This document shows, in pieces, positions 21,001 through 30,337 of a DNA stretch of 64,000 bases. The translations under genes were made by a program, and so were the position numbers. How positions within the stretch are numbered: the first letter of the stretch is position 1; every line of letters begins with the position of its first letter. This stretch comes from Stentor coeruleus (taxonomy: Eukaryota; Ciliophora; Heterotrichea; Heterotrichida; Stentoridae), in NCBI GenBank assembly GCA_001970955.1, contig MPUH01000170.1, positions 26,671 to 90,670 on the forward strand, given 5' to 3'. The notes under the pieces were generated by a model that saw only the letters and a program-made list of their open reading frames with translations, ran no database searches and was not told where the DNA came from.

Positions 21001-23192
21001 TTGCTTTACCAGAATCTCGTGAAGTTGAAGAAGTATCATTAACAGTTAAAGCATTCTTAAAAGCTGATCTTCAAAAAGAACTCATTGAGCTATTAGAAAA
21101 AATCGTCCTTCACAAGTCAGATTTTTCAAAAAACAAAAACCTTCAAAATATGCTTATTGTCACTGCAATAAAAGCTGATCCATCTAGAGTTGTGGATTAT
21201 ATTAATCGTCTTGATAATTATGATGCTCCTGAAATTGCCCAATATGCTTTATCTCAACATGGTCTAGGTGAAGAAGCTTTTCTTATATATCGTAAAGCTG
21301 GAATGTTTGAAGAAGCTATTGATGTTTTATTAACCCATTTAGCCAATATTGATCGAGCTGCTGAATTTGCTGAACGTGTTGGTAGTCCTGAGGTCTGGTC
21401 ACGTTTGGGTCGAGCCTTACTCGACCATAATAAAGCTGAAGAGGCAATTGAAGCTTTTATAAAAGCTAAAGACCCAAGTTATTATAAAGAAGTTATAATA
21501 GCCGCTGAGGTTGCCCAATGTTTTTTGAAGCTCATTAAGTTTTTAAATCTAGCAAGAGTCCAACAATTACATCAAAAAGACCCACAGATTGATTCAGAGC
21601 TTGTATTTGCTTTAGCTAAATGTGAAATGCTCGCAGAACTTGAAGAATTTATAGCAACCAGTAATCAAGCTGATATAGGCAAAGTTGGTGAAAGGTGTTT
21701 TGAAGAAAAAATGTATGAGGCCGCAAGGATTCTTTTCCAAAGCGTGAATAACTGGGCAAGACTTGCAAGTTGTTTAGTTAAACTCAAGAAATTCATGGAA
21801 GCAATGGAAGCTGCTAAACAAGCTAATAGCCCACGTGTATGGAAAGAAGTAACTTTTGCTTGTGTAGAAAACAAAGAATTCAAACTTGCAGTTATAGCTG
21901 GATTAAATATAATAACACATCCTGATCATCTTGAAGATATTATAAGACATTATGAGCATTGGGGGTATCCAGATGAATTGATAATATTACTTGAAAATGG
22001 GCTACCAAGTGAAAGAGCCCATCAAGGGATTTTCACTGAACTCGGAGCTTTATATGCGAAATATAGACCTAAAAGGCTTATGGAGCATTGCAAAAACTAC
22101 TATCAAAAAATCAATATCCCCAAACTTATCAGGTCATGCGAAAGGTTTAGAAGATGGGCCGAAGCGGTTTTCCTTTATATGAAATACGATGAATTCGATA
22201 ACGCCCTTGTTACAATGATCGAGCATTCATATAAGGCTTGGAACCACACAATTTTCACTGATGTTATTCAAAAAGCGACAAATCAAGACTTTTTCTTTAA
22301 AGCGATAATTTTTTATCTAGAAGAGCAACCAATGCTTCTTAATGATTTACTTAAGAGTATTTCAGCTAAAATAGACCATGCTAAAGCTGTACAAGTACTT
22401 AGAAGAGCTGGACATTTAGCTTTAGCTTTACCTTGGCTTCAAACTGTTCAAATGTATAACGTTGCTCAAGTTAATGAAGCTGTAAACGAACTGCTTATTG
22501 AACTTGAAGACTATGATACATTAAGAGTTAGTGTAACAAGTTTTGATAGTTTTGATCAACTTTCCTTAGCAAAAACCCTTGAACGTCATAATTTATTAGA
22601 GATGAGAAGGATTTCAACTTATTTGTATAGAATCAATCAAAAATATGCTCAATCTATTGAGTTATCAAAAGCTGATCAATATTATCAAGATGCTATGGAA
22701 ACTGCTAATCAGAGCAAAAACCCTGAGCTTGTTGAGGAGCTTATTAGGTATTTTATTCAGATTAAAGATAAAGAAGCATTTTGTGCTTGTAGTTATATTT
22801 GCTATAGTTTGTTATCACCTGATATTGTAATGGAGTTATCCTGGAGAGCTGGGTATTTTGATTTTGCTATGCCATTCTTTATTCAAAGCATGAAAGATAT
22901 GTCTTCACGTCTTGGGCAATTAGAGAAAAAAGCTACTATTAAAGAGAAAAAAGAAGAGGAAAAAGCTGAACAACAAAGCAGGGCACCACTTGAAGCTTTA
23001 GATGCTATGTCTATGGTCATGCCTGGGCTTAATAATAATATGCCTGCACTTATGCCAAGTATGCCTATGACTGGAATGAATCCTATGATGATGACTGGAA
23101 TGAACCCAATGATGATGACTGGGATGAATCCGATGATGACTGGAATGATTGACCCTTCAATGATGCCTCAGTTCCAAACTCGTTTCAAGTAA
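18036..23192 (+). CDS. CLTC: Clathrin heavy chain
   Basis: One uninterrupted frame of 1718 residues, slightly longer than the usual about 1675. It opens with the N-terminal beta-propeller (MAQSQLPVRLFAVADLPSLG; FRFGFLTLESEKYICIRE), which binds adaptor peptides, followed by the linker and the long helical zigzag leg with seven clathrin repeats, and the trimerisation region. Three heavy chains form the triskelion that coats vesicles at the plasma membrane and trans-Golgi. The C-terminus is unusual: after a charged segment (KKATIKEKKEEEKAEQQ) comes a Met-rich tail with repeated TGMNPMMM units encoded by 24-nt repeats at about 23067-23146. All Trp codons are TGG, which supports a standard code. 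The start is at attaaATG; the stop is TAA. Confidence 0.98.
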   Translation: MAQSQLPVRLFAVADLPSLGLNAASFRFGFLTLESEKYICIREEAEGSAQVVVVELQNNNNVIRRPMKAEAAIMNPQYNIIALKAKNDTSGGHFVQVYNLDTKAKMKVHDFPEPIVYWRWLSVKKLAIITSRTVFHWNMEGGDAPVRAFDRAGPLEGATQIINYATDSSETWCLLTGISTPDGGKTINGHMQLFFTGGQQQQILEGHAGCFGEIPLRDGQPPTTCFAFIEKKTTESVSRIHVMEINKPASGQKFKATVEVVYPVEAQNDFPVAMHLLSKYGIIAAITKLGYLYMFETVSANLIYRTRLSEEPIFVTTRSANMDSVFGVNRRGQVLGISIEEGNIVSFIMNNCRHIPDSMTVGFSLAQRFNLPGANDLFVQSFNRCLAGGDIKGAAKIAAGAPGSLLRNQETIIRLRSLPQVPGQPHPMLAYFSSMLEIGKLNRYEVLEIARPLLQQGRKQILEAWVREDKVECSEELGDLVREFDPHLALQVNMKINNPQKVLIGLMETGQYNKVEQYCNQTGISPDYMSIIRQLAVTNIDSALTLAKQAGKSVDINAVTDIFLSQNNLQAATAYLLEVLKDNLSEQGHLQTKLLELNIVQAPQVAETIFQTDMFSHYDKIRIAQLCEQAEMFQRAIENYRDINDIRRVLVRGRGFSSDFLVSFFGHMTPNNALQCLYDMMKANRAANLQVVVQAAIKFYSEITIPALIEMFEKFGSYDGLFYFLGSVLTFTEEPDVYFKYIEAAAKLNQSGEVERVIRETKFYDPVKVKDFLKDIRLPDPRPLIYLCDMHGFTEELTRYLFKNNLNRYIEVYLVKLNPKAAPAVLGTLLELDSDETYVKQILNTIRAACPAENLIEEMEKRNRLRVIQSWLEDREREGVVDSPVHTALAKIYIDTNRDPEDFLIRNEHYDAKIVGKYCEERNPELAVKAYTRAWGECDDELIILTNRNGMFRIQARYLVERKSAELWAKVLSDENEFRRSVIDQVVAFALPESREVEEVSLTVKAFLKADLQKELIELLEKIVLHKSDFSKNKNLQNMLIVTAIKADPSRVVDYINRLDNYDAPEIAQYALSQHGLGEEAFLIYRKAGMFEEAIDVLLTHLANIDRAAEFAERVGSPEVWSRLGRALLDHNKAEEAIEAFIKAKDPSYYKEVIIAAEVAQCFLKLIKFLNLARVQQLHQKDPQIDSELVFALAKCEMLAELEEFIATSNQADIGKVGERCFEEKMYEAARILFQSVNNWARLASCLVKLKKFMEAMEAAKQANSPRVWKEVTFACVENKEFKLAVIAGLNIITHPDHLEDIIRHYEHWGYPDELIILLENGLPSERAHQGIFTELGALYAKYRPKRLMEHCKNYYQKINIPKLIRSCERFRRWAEAVFLYMKYDEFDNALVTMIEHSYKAWNHTIFTDVIQKATNQDFFFKAIIFYLEEQPMLLNDLLKSISAKIDHAKAVQVLRRAGHLALALPWLQTVQMYNVAQVNEAVNELLIELEDYDTLRVSVTSFDSFDQLSLAKTLERHNLLEMRRISTYLYRINQKYAQSIELSKADQYYQDAMETANQSKNPELVEELIRYFIQIKDKEAFCACSYICYSLLSPDIVMELSWRAGYFDFAMPFFIQSMKDMSSRLGQLEKKATIKEKKEEEKAEQQSRAPLEALDAMSMVMPGLNNNMPALMPSMPMTGMNPMMMTGMNPMMMTGMNPMMTGMIDPSMMPQFQTRFK

Positions 23193-23469
23193 GTTAACTA
23201 GTTATAGAAGAATTAGTTTTAAAATTGTTTGAGATTTTTTTTTCTGATATGGGTGTGATTATTTCATTAGAAAATTGATAAGATGATGGAAGTAAAGATT
23301 TTCATTAAGATTAAGAAAAAACTAGATTTTTTTAATTTGATAGGCTTGTTGATGGTATTTTTGATTAAAAGTTTAATGTGATATTTATTTTATTAGGAGA
23401 TTTAAGAGAGATAAGGTTGAATAAAATTGATCTATGTTTTATGCATATTTGAAGTTGAATATATAATAA

Positions 23470-25485
23470 ATGGAGTTGAGTGGAGAGATCATATTAAATT
23501 TTAATGAACAATTTAATCCGGCATCGATGACTCTGTTATCAACCGACAAGAAAATTTATCTTCTTAGGATCTCGAAAGGACAAAAATACGAAATTCCTTT
23601 TGATGTTGCAGCAAAAAAATTAATCAACGAATTTTCTGAAATTATAATAAAGTTTAATCAAAAGGATGATCAAAGAATAGAGCAACACTGCCTTGATCTT
23701 ATTGAATCATTAACAAGAATTGTTCATAATTTGCAAGTAAACCCAAGTGTTATAATCTCTGACTTCAAAGGGATGTTCAATAATATGCTGAATGAGATTC
23801 AAGGTGTTATTTCAGAAGAACTTGTAAATAAAGTTCGTAAATTAAAAACGCAATATGCCATGAAAGAAGTTTCTGGTCTTCTTATAAAAACAACATTTGA
23901 AGAACGTCTTAATCATTTTATAGAACATTTAATGACTATAGATGAACTAAATGAAGCAAATCTTGTTAAGTCCTTTAAAGATTATTTCAGTAGCCATTAC
24001 GAAACCCCAATTGATGTAGCTCAAGAACTACATCTAGTCTACCTAAGCATTCAAGAAAAAAAGGAATATATAATAAAAGAGTATAAAAAAACACATTTTT
24101 CTCAATTTTTCATAAGTCTATTCAAAAGCTGCGATTATAATGGAACCCTTTTAGAAATCAGCAATATTCCTTTACTTACCCATAAACTCACTGAAAATTT
24201 TACCCCAAAATACGCTAAAATTTTATCAAGTAATTTTATTCAAGGTGAAACTAAAATCCTTCAAATCCTTAGATGTGGTGAAAACCTTTTAATCTCAATT
24301 GCTGTATCTGGGAATTTCCGTGGTCAGCAAAGCTTTTCTGTTTTATTATATTCGATACTAGAGCAAAACATTTTTATAGATTCAGATGATAAAATGATTT
24401 TACTTTATGTTTTTAGAAATACAAATGATGTTTGTATATGTTTAGGGTCTTCTGATCAAAAAATTATTGCTTTTGATAATGTGAATAAGAAAAAGTGGAT
24501 TTTTCAAATCTGGGAAAAAATGTTAATCCCTGACAATGATATTATTGAAATCAGAGATGATGTGATTATATCAGGAGCTTATGTAGAGGAGAATGAAACA
24601 TTGTTTTATGTTTCTAAAAGTAATCAATTAAAAGTATTTAAGGGTAATGGAAGAAATCCAGAAATTGTGAATAACTATATGAAAATCATTTATTTGATGG
24701 ATTTGAAACTTGTGGTCGGTTTTATGAATAATGAGACTTTGTTTTTGAATCCAGAAATGAAAATAGTAGAAAGGTTCAATAATCTTAACTCTGATTTTGC
24801 TGTTATTCATGATAGTTCTAATGTAGTTTTTTATCACCACTATCAAGATTCAATAAGATTTTTTGTCCACACCCTAAGCAATGAAAAAATCAATTTACTT
24901 AAAGCTTTCAGATCAAACTGGGTAATATTCAAGTCCAGAAAAAACATTCCAAATGGTCAACTAAATATCTTTAAAGCCCTCCTAGAAAAACAACTACAAG
25001 AAATCAAATTTGACCCCACAGCCCCAAGTCAAGAACCGAGTAAAATTTCGCTAATACCTTTAGACTGTAAATTTATGTGTTCTCATCCTGGAAGATGTGG
25101 TACTCAAATAAAAAAATATTGTAAGATATCAATCGATCAAGGTCTAACAAGCCATAAAGATGATATTCATAAATGTGAAGAGGAAGTTCATTTATGTTTA
25201 GAATGTTGTCCAATATGTGGAGCGTATTGTTCACTTGAATTTGAACATGATGGGGCTCATATATCAGAAAACCATAACTCTAAACATGGTGGCAAAAAAT
25301 GTGACCAAGTCTGTTCAGATAAACTAAATCATGCTCATAGAGTTAAATGCTTAGGAGGAAATGCTTGTTTAGAAAAACAAAAAAGAATAACTTCTAAACA
25401 CTATAAAGAAGGCAGCAACCCAAGTATTTCATATGATTATGTAAACTGTGATACATACTGGGGCTTAAAGAAATGGAAAGTTTAG
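23470..25485 (+). CDS. Cys-His-rich protein, third family member without B-box
   Basis: This protein has 671 residues and starts at aataaATG. The N-terminal 40 residues have no Cys/His module, unlike the genes at 5045 and 7437. A helical region (about 40-220) and beta-rich middle (about 240-500) follow. The C-terminus (about 532-670) carries the family signature: HKCEEEVHLCLECCPICGAYC, EHDGAHISENHNSKHGG, CDQVCSDKLNHAHRVKCLGG and, near the end, YDYVNCDTYWGLKKW, which corresponds to FDYWNDCNKFWRYFGW of copy 1. The Cys/His module is therefore shared by at least three genes within 20 kb, two tandem and one across the clathrin gene. The molecular role is unknown. The TAG stop is part of a short tandem repeat (25481-25513). 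Confidence 0.75.
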   Translation: MELSGEIILNFNEQFNPASMTLLSTDKKIYLLRISKGQKYEIPFDVAAKKLINEFSEIIIKFNQKDDQRIEQHCLDLIESLTRIVHNLQVNPSVIISDFKGMFNNMLNEIQGVISEELVNKVRKLKTQYAMKEVSGLLIKTTFEERLNHFIEHLMTIDELNEANLVKSFKDYFSSHYETPIDVAQELHLVYLSIQEKKEYIIKEYKKTHFSQFFISLFKSCDYNGTLLEISNIPLLTHKLTENFTPKYAKILSSNFIQGETKILQILRCGENLLISIAVSGNFRGQQSFSVLLYSILEQNIFIDSDDKMILLYVFRNTNDVCICLGSSDQKIIAFDNVNKKKWIFQIWEKMLIPDNDIIEIRDDVIISGAYVEENETLFYVSKSNQLKVFKGNGRNPEIVNNYMKIIYLMDLKLVVGFMNNETLFLNPEMKIVERFNNLNSDFAVIHDSSNVVFYHHYQDSIRFFVHTLSNEKINLLKAFRSNWVIFKSRKNIPNGQLNIFKALLEKQLQEIKFDPTAPSQEPSKISLIPLDCKFMCSHPGRCGTQIKKYCKISIDQGLTSHKDDIHKCEEEVHLCLECCPICGAYCSLEFEHDGAHISENHNSKHGGKKCDQVCSDKLNHAHRVKCLGGNACLEKQKRITSKHYKEGSNPSISYDYVNCDTYWGLKKWKV

Positions 25486-25513
25486 TTAGTATTTAGTTAG
25501 TATTTAGTTAAAT
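25481..25513 (+). repeat. 11-bp tandem repeat overlapping a stop codon
   Basis: Units of tttagttagta start at 25481, 25492 and 25503; the third is imperfect. The first unit contains the TAG stop of the upstream gene. Confidence 0.8.
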
Positions 25514-25535
25514 AGCTTTTATAAGATCTTTTTTA

Positions 25536-26762
25536 ATGATTGTTTTTATATACCTTGTGCAATTAGCTCAGTGTAAAATAACAACAACTACTGTATCGTT
25601 GTCCTCTGATAATCCTTGGAAGTATGTAAGTAAATTTGCCCCAGACAAAGGAATTTCAACTTGGCAGATGAAAGCGAAATTTGCAAAGCCGGTCAATCAA
25701 AGCAGTGAAGAATTCGGAATCTTTAAAGGGTCAGTGTATATTGATACGAAATGGCAAGATGCTTTAAGTCAGAGTTCTTGTGAAGCCCAAGAAAAAGCTA
25801 CACAAAGATATAGAGAAATATCAATCCCATTGAATGGAGAATGGTCAAAATCTGTAGATGGGACAATGGTTACTAAAGATTCCTATCATTTCTGGTATTT
25901 CGCTTTATCTTCATGCAGTATTTCACAAAGACAAAAGGTTAAAGTAGAAATCCAATTTACTCAGCCAGATGGTTCACAGTTTTCAATTGAAGAACAAGGT
26001 CTAAACAATATTTTCATAGCAGTTCTCGTGATATTTTTAATATTTCTTTATAGAAACCTCAAAAAACTCATAAGTAACTTCAAAAAAACAGACAATCTAG
26101 AAATACATTTACTTATTCTAAACATCGCTATTGCTTGTGAATTCATAGCAATCCTATGTGAAGTTGTACATTTATGGATATATTCTTCTAATGGTAAAGG
26201 TTTAGGTGCTTTAGATGTATTTTATCAAATCTTTGACAGTTTATCTTCAATATCCATAACAATTTTACTTATCATCATATCAACAGGATGGACTATAAAA
26301 TATAAAGACTTTCCTGATTTTGAGCTTCTTTTGCCTATATGTTTTCTTGTTGTGGTTTTGAATATCATGATTATTGGATTAGGTAGAATAACTCAGGATG
26401 CTTCTAATAAAAACAGTGATTTTGAATGTGTTCCTGGATATATTTTGATTGTTATTAGAATACTTATGTGGATTTGGTTTATTTTTAATTCTAAAGACTT
26501 ATATGTGAAAGCGAGTTGTCAACTTGAGAACTTTTTGAATAGGTTTGTGTTTGTTTCTTCAATGTATTTTGTTGCCCTACCTATTGTGATAATTGCTTCG
26601 TGGTTTTTGGAACCGTATAGGAGGAATGCTTTTGTGGTTGTTGGAGTGAATACTGTACAAGTGATTGTGTTTTTTTATTTGACGCATTTGTTTAGTGAGA
26701 AAAGCGCTTTTTACAAGGTCAGCACTATATCAGAAAGTGTGTTACCTGGGAAAATGCAGTAG
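25536..26762 (+). CDS. GPR180/TMEM145-like seven-helix membrane protein
   Basis: This protein has 408 residues. A hydrophobic start (MIVFIYLVQLAQC) looks like a signal peptide. A lumenal or extracellular beta-rich domain (about 15-160, with paired Cys) follows, then about seven hydrophobic helices from residue 165 to 390, beginning NIFIAVLVIFLIFLY and including the conserved W/Y-rich loops and a final helix ending FSEKSAFYKV. The order (signal peptide, GOLD-like lumenal domain, seven helices) matches the GPR180/TMEM145 group (GpcrRhopsn4 family), which acts in secretory traffic or signalling. No ligand can be inferred. It lies 50 bp after the upstream stop. The stop is TAG. Confidence 0.8.
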   Translation: MIVFIYLVQLAQCKITTTTVSLSSDNPWKYVSKFAPDKGISTWQMKAKFAKPVNQSSEEFGIFKGSVYIDTKWQDALSQSSCEAQEKATQRYREISIPLNGEWSKSVDGTMVTKDSYHFWYFALSSCSISQRQKVKVEIQFTQPDGSQFSIEEQGLNNIFIAVLVIFLIFLYRNLKKLISNFKKTDNLEIHLLILNIAIACEFIAILCEVVHLWIYSSNGKGLGALDVFYQIFDSLSSISITILLIIISTGWTIKYKDFPDFELLLPICFLVVVLNIMIIGLGRITQDASNKNSDFECVPGYILIVIRILMWIWFIFNSKDLYVKASCQLENFLNRFVFVSSMYFVALPIVIIASWFLEPYRRNAFVVVGVNTVQVIVFFYLTHLFSEKSAFYKVSTISESVLPGKMQ

Positions 26763-26839
26763 GTTAAGTTAGTTAGTTATATAAATTTTGATAAGACCGG
26801 GTAAGATATATAGTTTTTGATGAAGTGCTTTGAATTAGA

Positions 26840-27096
26840 GGATTATTGTTAGGATAAAAATATAAGAGTCAGGAATTGGAAAATGCTTTATGTTAGGATA
26901 TAAGGGAAACTAGAGATATATGGAATTATCTTACTATGACCAACTTATCCTAAGAAAATCATCAGTTAAACCTAACTAACTAATTTTATTCTATGTGAAG
27001 ATAATATCCNGGATTATTGTTAGGATAAAAATATAAGAGTCAGGAATTGGAAAATGCTTTATGTTAGGATATAAAAAAGNTGTGAAGATAATATCC
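26840..27096. repeat. Short duplication bounded by N bases (assembly join)
   Basis: A 64-bp sequence at 26840-26903 recurs exactly at 27011-27074, between single N bases at 27010 and 27080. The 16-bp string at 26994-27009 recurs at 27081-27096. This is what a faulty gap closure leaves; the real sequence probably runs from 27009 straight to 27097. Confidence 0.8.
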
Positions 27097-27102
27097 ATAA
27101 AA

Positions 27103-27723
27103 ATGGTATCTACACGAAAAAGTGGATTAAAAAATTCCAAGCCTGTGCCGAAGGCTGCCAAAGCCCCAGCTCACAAAAAACCATCAGAGAAAAAAACAGC
27201 GAAAGCCATAAAAAAGACTAAAGAAAAAGTGGCTAATAAGGAAAACGTTAAAAAGGCAAAAGATGCCCCAAAGGCTAAAGCCAAAAAGGATACCCCAAAA
27301 GCAGTACCAGTAAAAGTTAAGCCAGCTAAAGCTGATAAGGTCAAAGTTCCTGAAAAAAAGCCTCAAAATAAGCCTAAAAAGCCAGCTGGAACTTCATATT
27401 TGGGTTATACTCCAGATCAATACAAGAAATTTGTTGAGCTTAAAGAGAAACTCGATGAGAAAACTAACAACGATCTCAAAGAGATTTGTAGGAATAATGG
27501 GCAAAAAGTGACAGGGACGAAAAGTGAGCTTGTTGAAAGAATTGCTGATGGGAAAATACTTGGAGCTATACCGAAATGTCCATCATGTGGAGGTGGAAGA
27601 CCTAAATGGGATGCTAAAACTGCAACTTATAAATGCCCTGGGTATATGGAAGATTCAGATTTTATCAACTGCAATAAAAAATTCATTGCAAGTGATATTC
27701 AAAGATCTCCATGGCAGGATTAA
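27103..27723 (+). CDS. SAP-PADR1 chromatin protein with lysine-rich tail
   Basis: I chose the ATG at 27103 (MVSTRKSGLKNSKP); the frame runs back to 27061 only through the N-flanked duplication. The first 95 residues are Lys/Ala/Pro-rich, like a histone H1 tail. Residues about 115-152 form a SAP DNA-binding motif (LKEICRNNGQKVTGTKSELVERI). Residues about 155-200 form a PADR1-type zinc domain: CPSCGGGRPKWD, then YKCPGYMED and a final Cys (C-x2-C ... C ... C). SAP plus PADR1 is known from plant PARP3-type and related PARP proteins, but WGR and PARP catalytic domains are absent and the gene ends with TAA at 206 residues. Likely a nuclear DNA-binding protein; function inferred from domains. Confidence 0.85.
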   Translation: MVSTRKSGLKNSKPVPKAAKAPAHKKPSEKKTAKAIKKTKEKVANKENVKKAKDAPKAKAKKDTPKAVPVKVKPAKADKVKVPEKKPQNKPKKPAGTSYLGYTPDQYKKFVELKEKLDEKTNNDLKEICRNNGQKVTGTKSELVERIADGKILGAIPKCPSCGGGRPKWDAKTATYKCPGYMEDSDFINCNKKFIASDIQRSPWQD

Positions 27724-28965
27724 ATAGTAAACTTTTTGAATATGTTTTGAATATTTTATAAATGGAAGTTTATTTTTAAGTGTATAGGTTTTTGGATTTT
27801 TTGGGTATTATAGGAAAGCAGATAAGATGTAGATTTCAAAATTAATAGTTGGGTTATGTTAATGGTTTTTTGTTTTGAGAATAATAAGTATAGGGATTTT
27901 TATATTTAAATGCATGGATGAAAATTATACTGTGATTATTGCTTATTTAAATTATAAAGAAATTATTATATAAAATTGTATATACTGCATTTGTATATAA
28001 TTACTATGAAGTACATGATTTTAAAATACAATTATTTATCCTTAAACTAGAAATTTTCTCATTTTCTTTAATTTCCAACTTTCTTGCTTGCTTTTATAGT
28101 ATTTTACACAAAAAATAACATAAAAAACATATATAGCACTCAATCCATTTCTTTTTGTAAAAATCACTAAAATCTTATATCTAAAGCATTAGAAATCCTA
28201 AAAATCTCTAACTATAATTTACTCTATTACAAGAAACTTATAAATAAGAATAAATAAACATGTTATAACTGCTATTATAACTTTTCTATACCAGGGCATA
28301 CTTGTGTGAATAGTCACTATGATCTTTATACAACTTGTTTTGATAGTAATAATATGCATAAAAAAATTACCAAAAATCTACCTTTATAGTCATCAGCTTA
28401 CTTATTCTAGTATTAGTATTAGTTAGGAATTATCGCTTGACTATTGTCCAGCCCTTGTTAATTTACTTATTCTAGTAATCAGATTATATTTTACAATTTA
28501 CAATATAGCTTTGAGATTTTAATTGTAATGAATGCAAAGCAAATATTCCAACTATCATTGTAGACCCTGTAATATCAATCTTTTTGAGAGATGCTATCTT
28601 ATAGTTAGAATAGGAACACAAAATAGGATTACAAGAATTTTTTTTAAAGGGTATGCACAGAAATATTATCATAATACTCCTGTTTATTATAGAAGAGCTT
28701 TTCAATATACTTCAATATAAAACATTCTAAATCTGTATATTTTCACTACTTATTTCCCAAAATGATATTTATCTCTCTTATACAAATAATTAAATTACAT
28801 AAATCAATAATTAGTTATTTTATAAGCTAGATTCTATTACTTATATGTAAATTATAATATCTTATATCTGTTTTAGTATATAAATCTTCATATAAAAATT
28901 AACGATATACATATAATTACCTTATATCATATATAATAAAAATTTGTTTTAATATAATATTATAA
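27724..28965. other. Intergenic, 1.2 kb, holding a ZZ-finger relic
   Basis: Apart from the ZZ zinc-finger relic annotated at 28291-28720, no gene is visible. The short frames at 28484-28705 (minus) and 28532-28720 (plus) overlap the relic. Confidence 0.5.
28291..28720 (+). pseudogene. Decayed ZZ-type zinc-finger gene
   Basis: Two ZZ-finger fragments stand in order on the plus strand. The first (28291-28383) reads PGHTCVNSHYDLYTTCFDSN then MHKK, like the second half of a ZZ finger (C..C...YDLC..CF...N..H). It ends in TAG. The second begins CNECKANIP (28524-28550), changes frame by one base, and continues NYHCRPCNINLFERCY (to about 28597), which is the classic ZZ pattern of C-x2-C pairs and a D/N-L-x-x-x-C-Y core. 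Stops and the frame change show decay. ZZ arrays occur in NBR1, KCMF1 and many ciliate proteins. The parent protein cannot be named. Confidence 0.55.
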
Positions 28966-30234
28966 ATGGATAAACCAACTTGTTATTCCTGTCAAATAGA
29001 AATCTCTTCTTACTATTGTACGTGTTCTCAGAGTTACATATGCGAAAATTGTGTGGCTTATCATCAAAGACCCACATGTTGTATTGCCAATCTAGATTTA
29101 GATATAACAAGCCAAATCATTGATACCAATTCTTCATTACTATCAAATGATTCTTTTTTTGATGTTAGAAGCTCCTTTAATCCAAGCATTTCTGAGACTG
29201 TATCTTTCATTTCATATATAGATGAACTTATAGCCTCAGTGAATGCCCATAAAAAAGTATATATCGATTTCTTAGAAAAAAATCCTGAAATTGATAAAAT
29301 CATTACGAATAATCCAAACTTAATCAAATTCAACCTCAACTATGAAGAAGAAAAAATTCAAAGTATTATTTCTAATAAATCAAAATTATCTGCCACTGCC
29401 CAATCTATTAATCCTCAATACTTTTTTTATACTCTATTTGATTTTATAGATCAAACAAAATTGGTTAAGGTTGATATGGAAACTTTTATATGTGAAAAAG
29501 AGATCGAGATCAGTAAAAATGTTTTCACATGTTGTTGGATTATTCATACTGGCAACAGTGTGTATTTAATTGGATTGTATGAAAGGTCAGTAAAAGTTGT
29601 CGATATTATCAAAATTGATTTGGAAACTGGAGAAGTGAAAAAATTTGATATATTTAATAACACTTTAACTGGGTATTCATGTGTGCTATACAATAACTAC
29701 ATATATTTTATAGGAGGTCGAAAAACTCAAAAATTAAAAAGGATCGCACAAAATACAGTTTCAATTTTTGATACAACAACTGATTCAATAATCGATTATA
29801 AATTTGAGCTAAAAGTACAAAGATACAATACTTGTGCGTTTATTCATAATGATAAGCTTTATGTGACTTCAGAAAATGTTGTAAAAACTATTGAAATTTT
29901 TGATTTGAAAAGTTATCCTCTAAAGTCTGAAGTTAAAAATATAGAATTAATAGCAGGGCTAAGTTGTGGAATGGTATCTTATAAAAACTGGGTTTATTTC
30001 TTTAACAATGATAAAATAGGTAGATTTAATGAATCGCTAGAAATTGAAATTCTTCAATCAAAAATGATAATATCTCAGAATTTATGGAATTTCAATATGA
30101 TGCCTATATGTTTTAACGATAAAATTTACTTCTTTGGGAAGGAAAAAATCATCGAATATAATGTTGAAACAAATTGCTATACAGAAAAAGGAATATATAT
30201 GAAAAATGGTTTATTAGAACAAACAATAGGATAG
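28966..30234 (+). CDS. B-box-like / kelch propeller protein
   Basis: This protein has 422 residues and starts at tataaATG. Residues 1-45 form a small Cys/His module (MDKPTCYSCQ, YYCTCSQSYICENCVAYH) similar in spacing to the B-box-like N-termini at 5045 and 7437. A helical stretch with coiled-coil character follows (about 60-135). Residues about 150-410 contain repeated kelch-like blades, for example YIYFIGGRKTQKL and DKIYFFGKEKIIEYN, with the Tyr/Trp and Gly spacing of kelch repeats but few full GG pairs. B-box/kelch proteins are abundant in ciliates and usually bind partner proteins. There is no catalytic domain. The stop is TAG. Confidence 0.75.
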   Translation: MDKPTCYSCQIEISSYYCTCSQSYICENCVAYHQRPTCCIANLDLDITSQIIDTNSSLLSNDSFFDVRSSFNPSISETVSFISYIDELIASVNAHKKVYIDFLEKNPEIDKIITNNPNLIKFNLNYEEEKIQSIISNKSKLSATAQSINPQYFFYTLFDFIDQTKLVKVDMETFICEKEIEISKNVFTCCWIIHTGNSVYLIGLYERSVKVVDIIKIDLETGEVKKFDIFNNTLTGYSCVLYNNYIYFIGGRKTQKLKRIAQNTVSIFDTTTDSIIDYKFELKVQRYNTCAFIHNDKLYVTSENVVKTIEIFDLKSYPLKSEVKNIELIAGLSCGMVSYKNWVYFFNNDKIGRFNESLEIEILQSKMIISQNLWNFNMMPICFNDKIYFFGKEKIIEYNVETNCYTEKGIYMKNGLLEQTIG

Positions 30235-30337
30235 TAATATGATTTCTTCTAGCTTAATAATATTATATGGGTTAAAAAAGCTTTAATTTATTTAAATGTA
30301 ATAAAAATTCATCAAGCCATAATTATCATAAAAAATA

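Noticed and set aside
18036-23192. Blepharisma-type code (TGA = Trp)
   Set aside because: All Trp in clathrin and other conserved proteins are TGG, and one gene ends in TGA. The TGA at a Trp position in the TMEM135-like relic is better explained by decay.
28484-28705. 73-codon minus-strand frame
   Set aside because: It is the antisense of the ZZ-finger relic.
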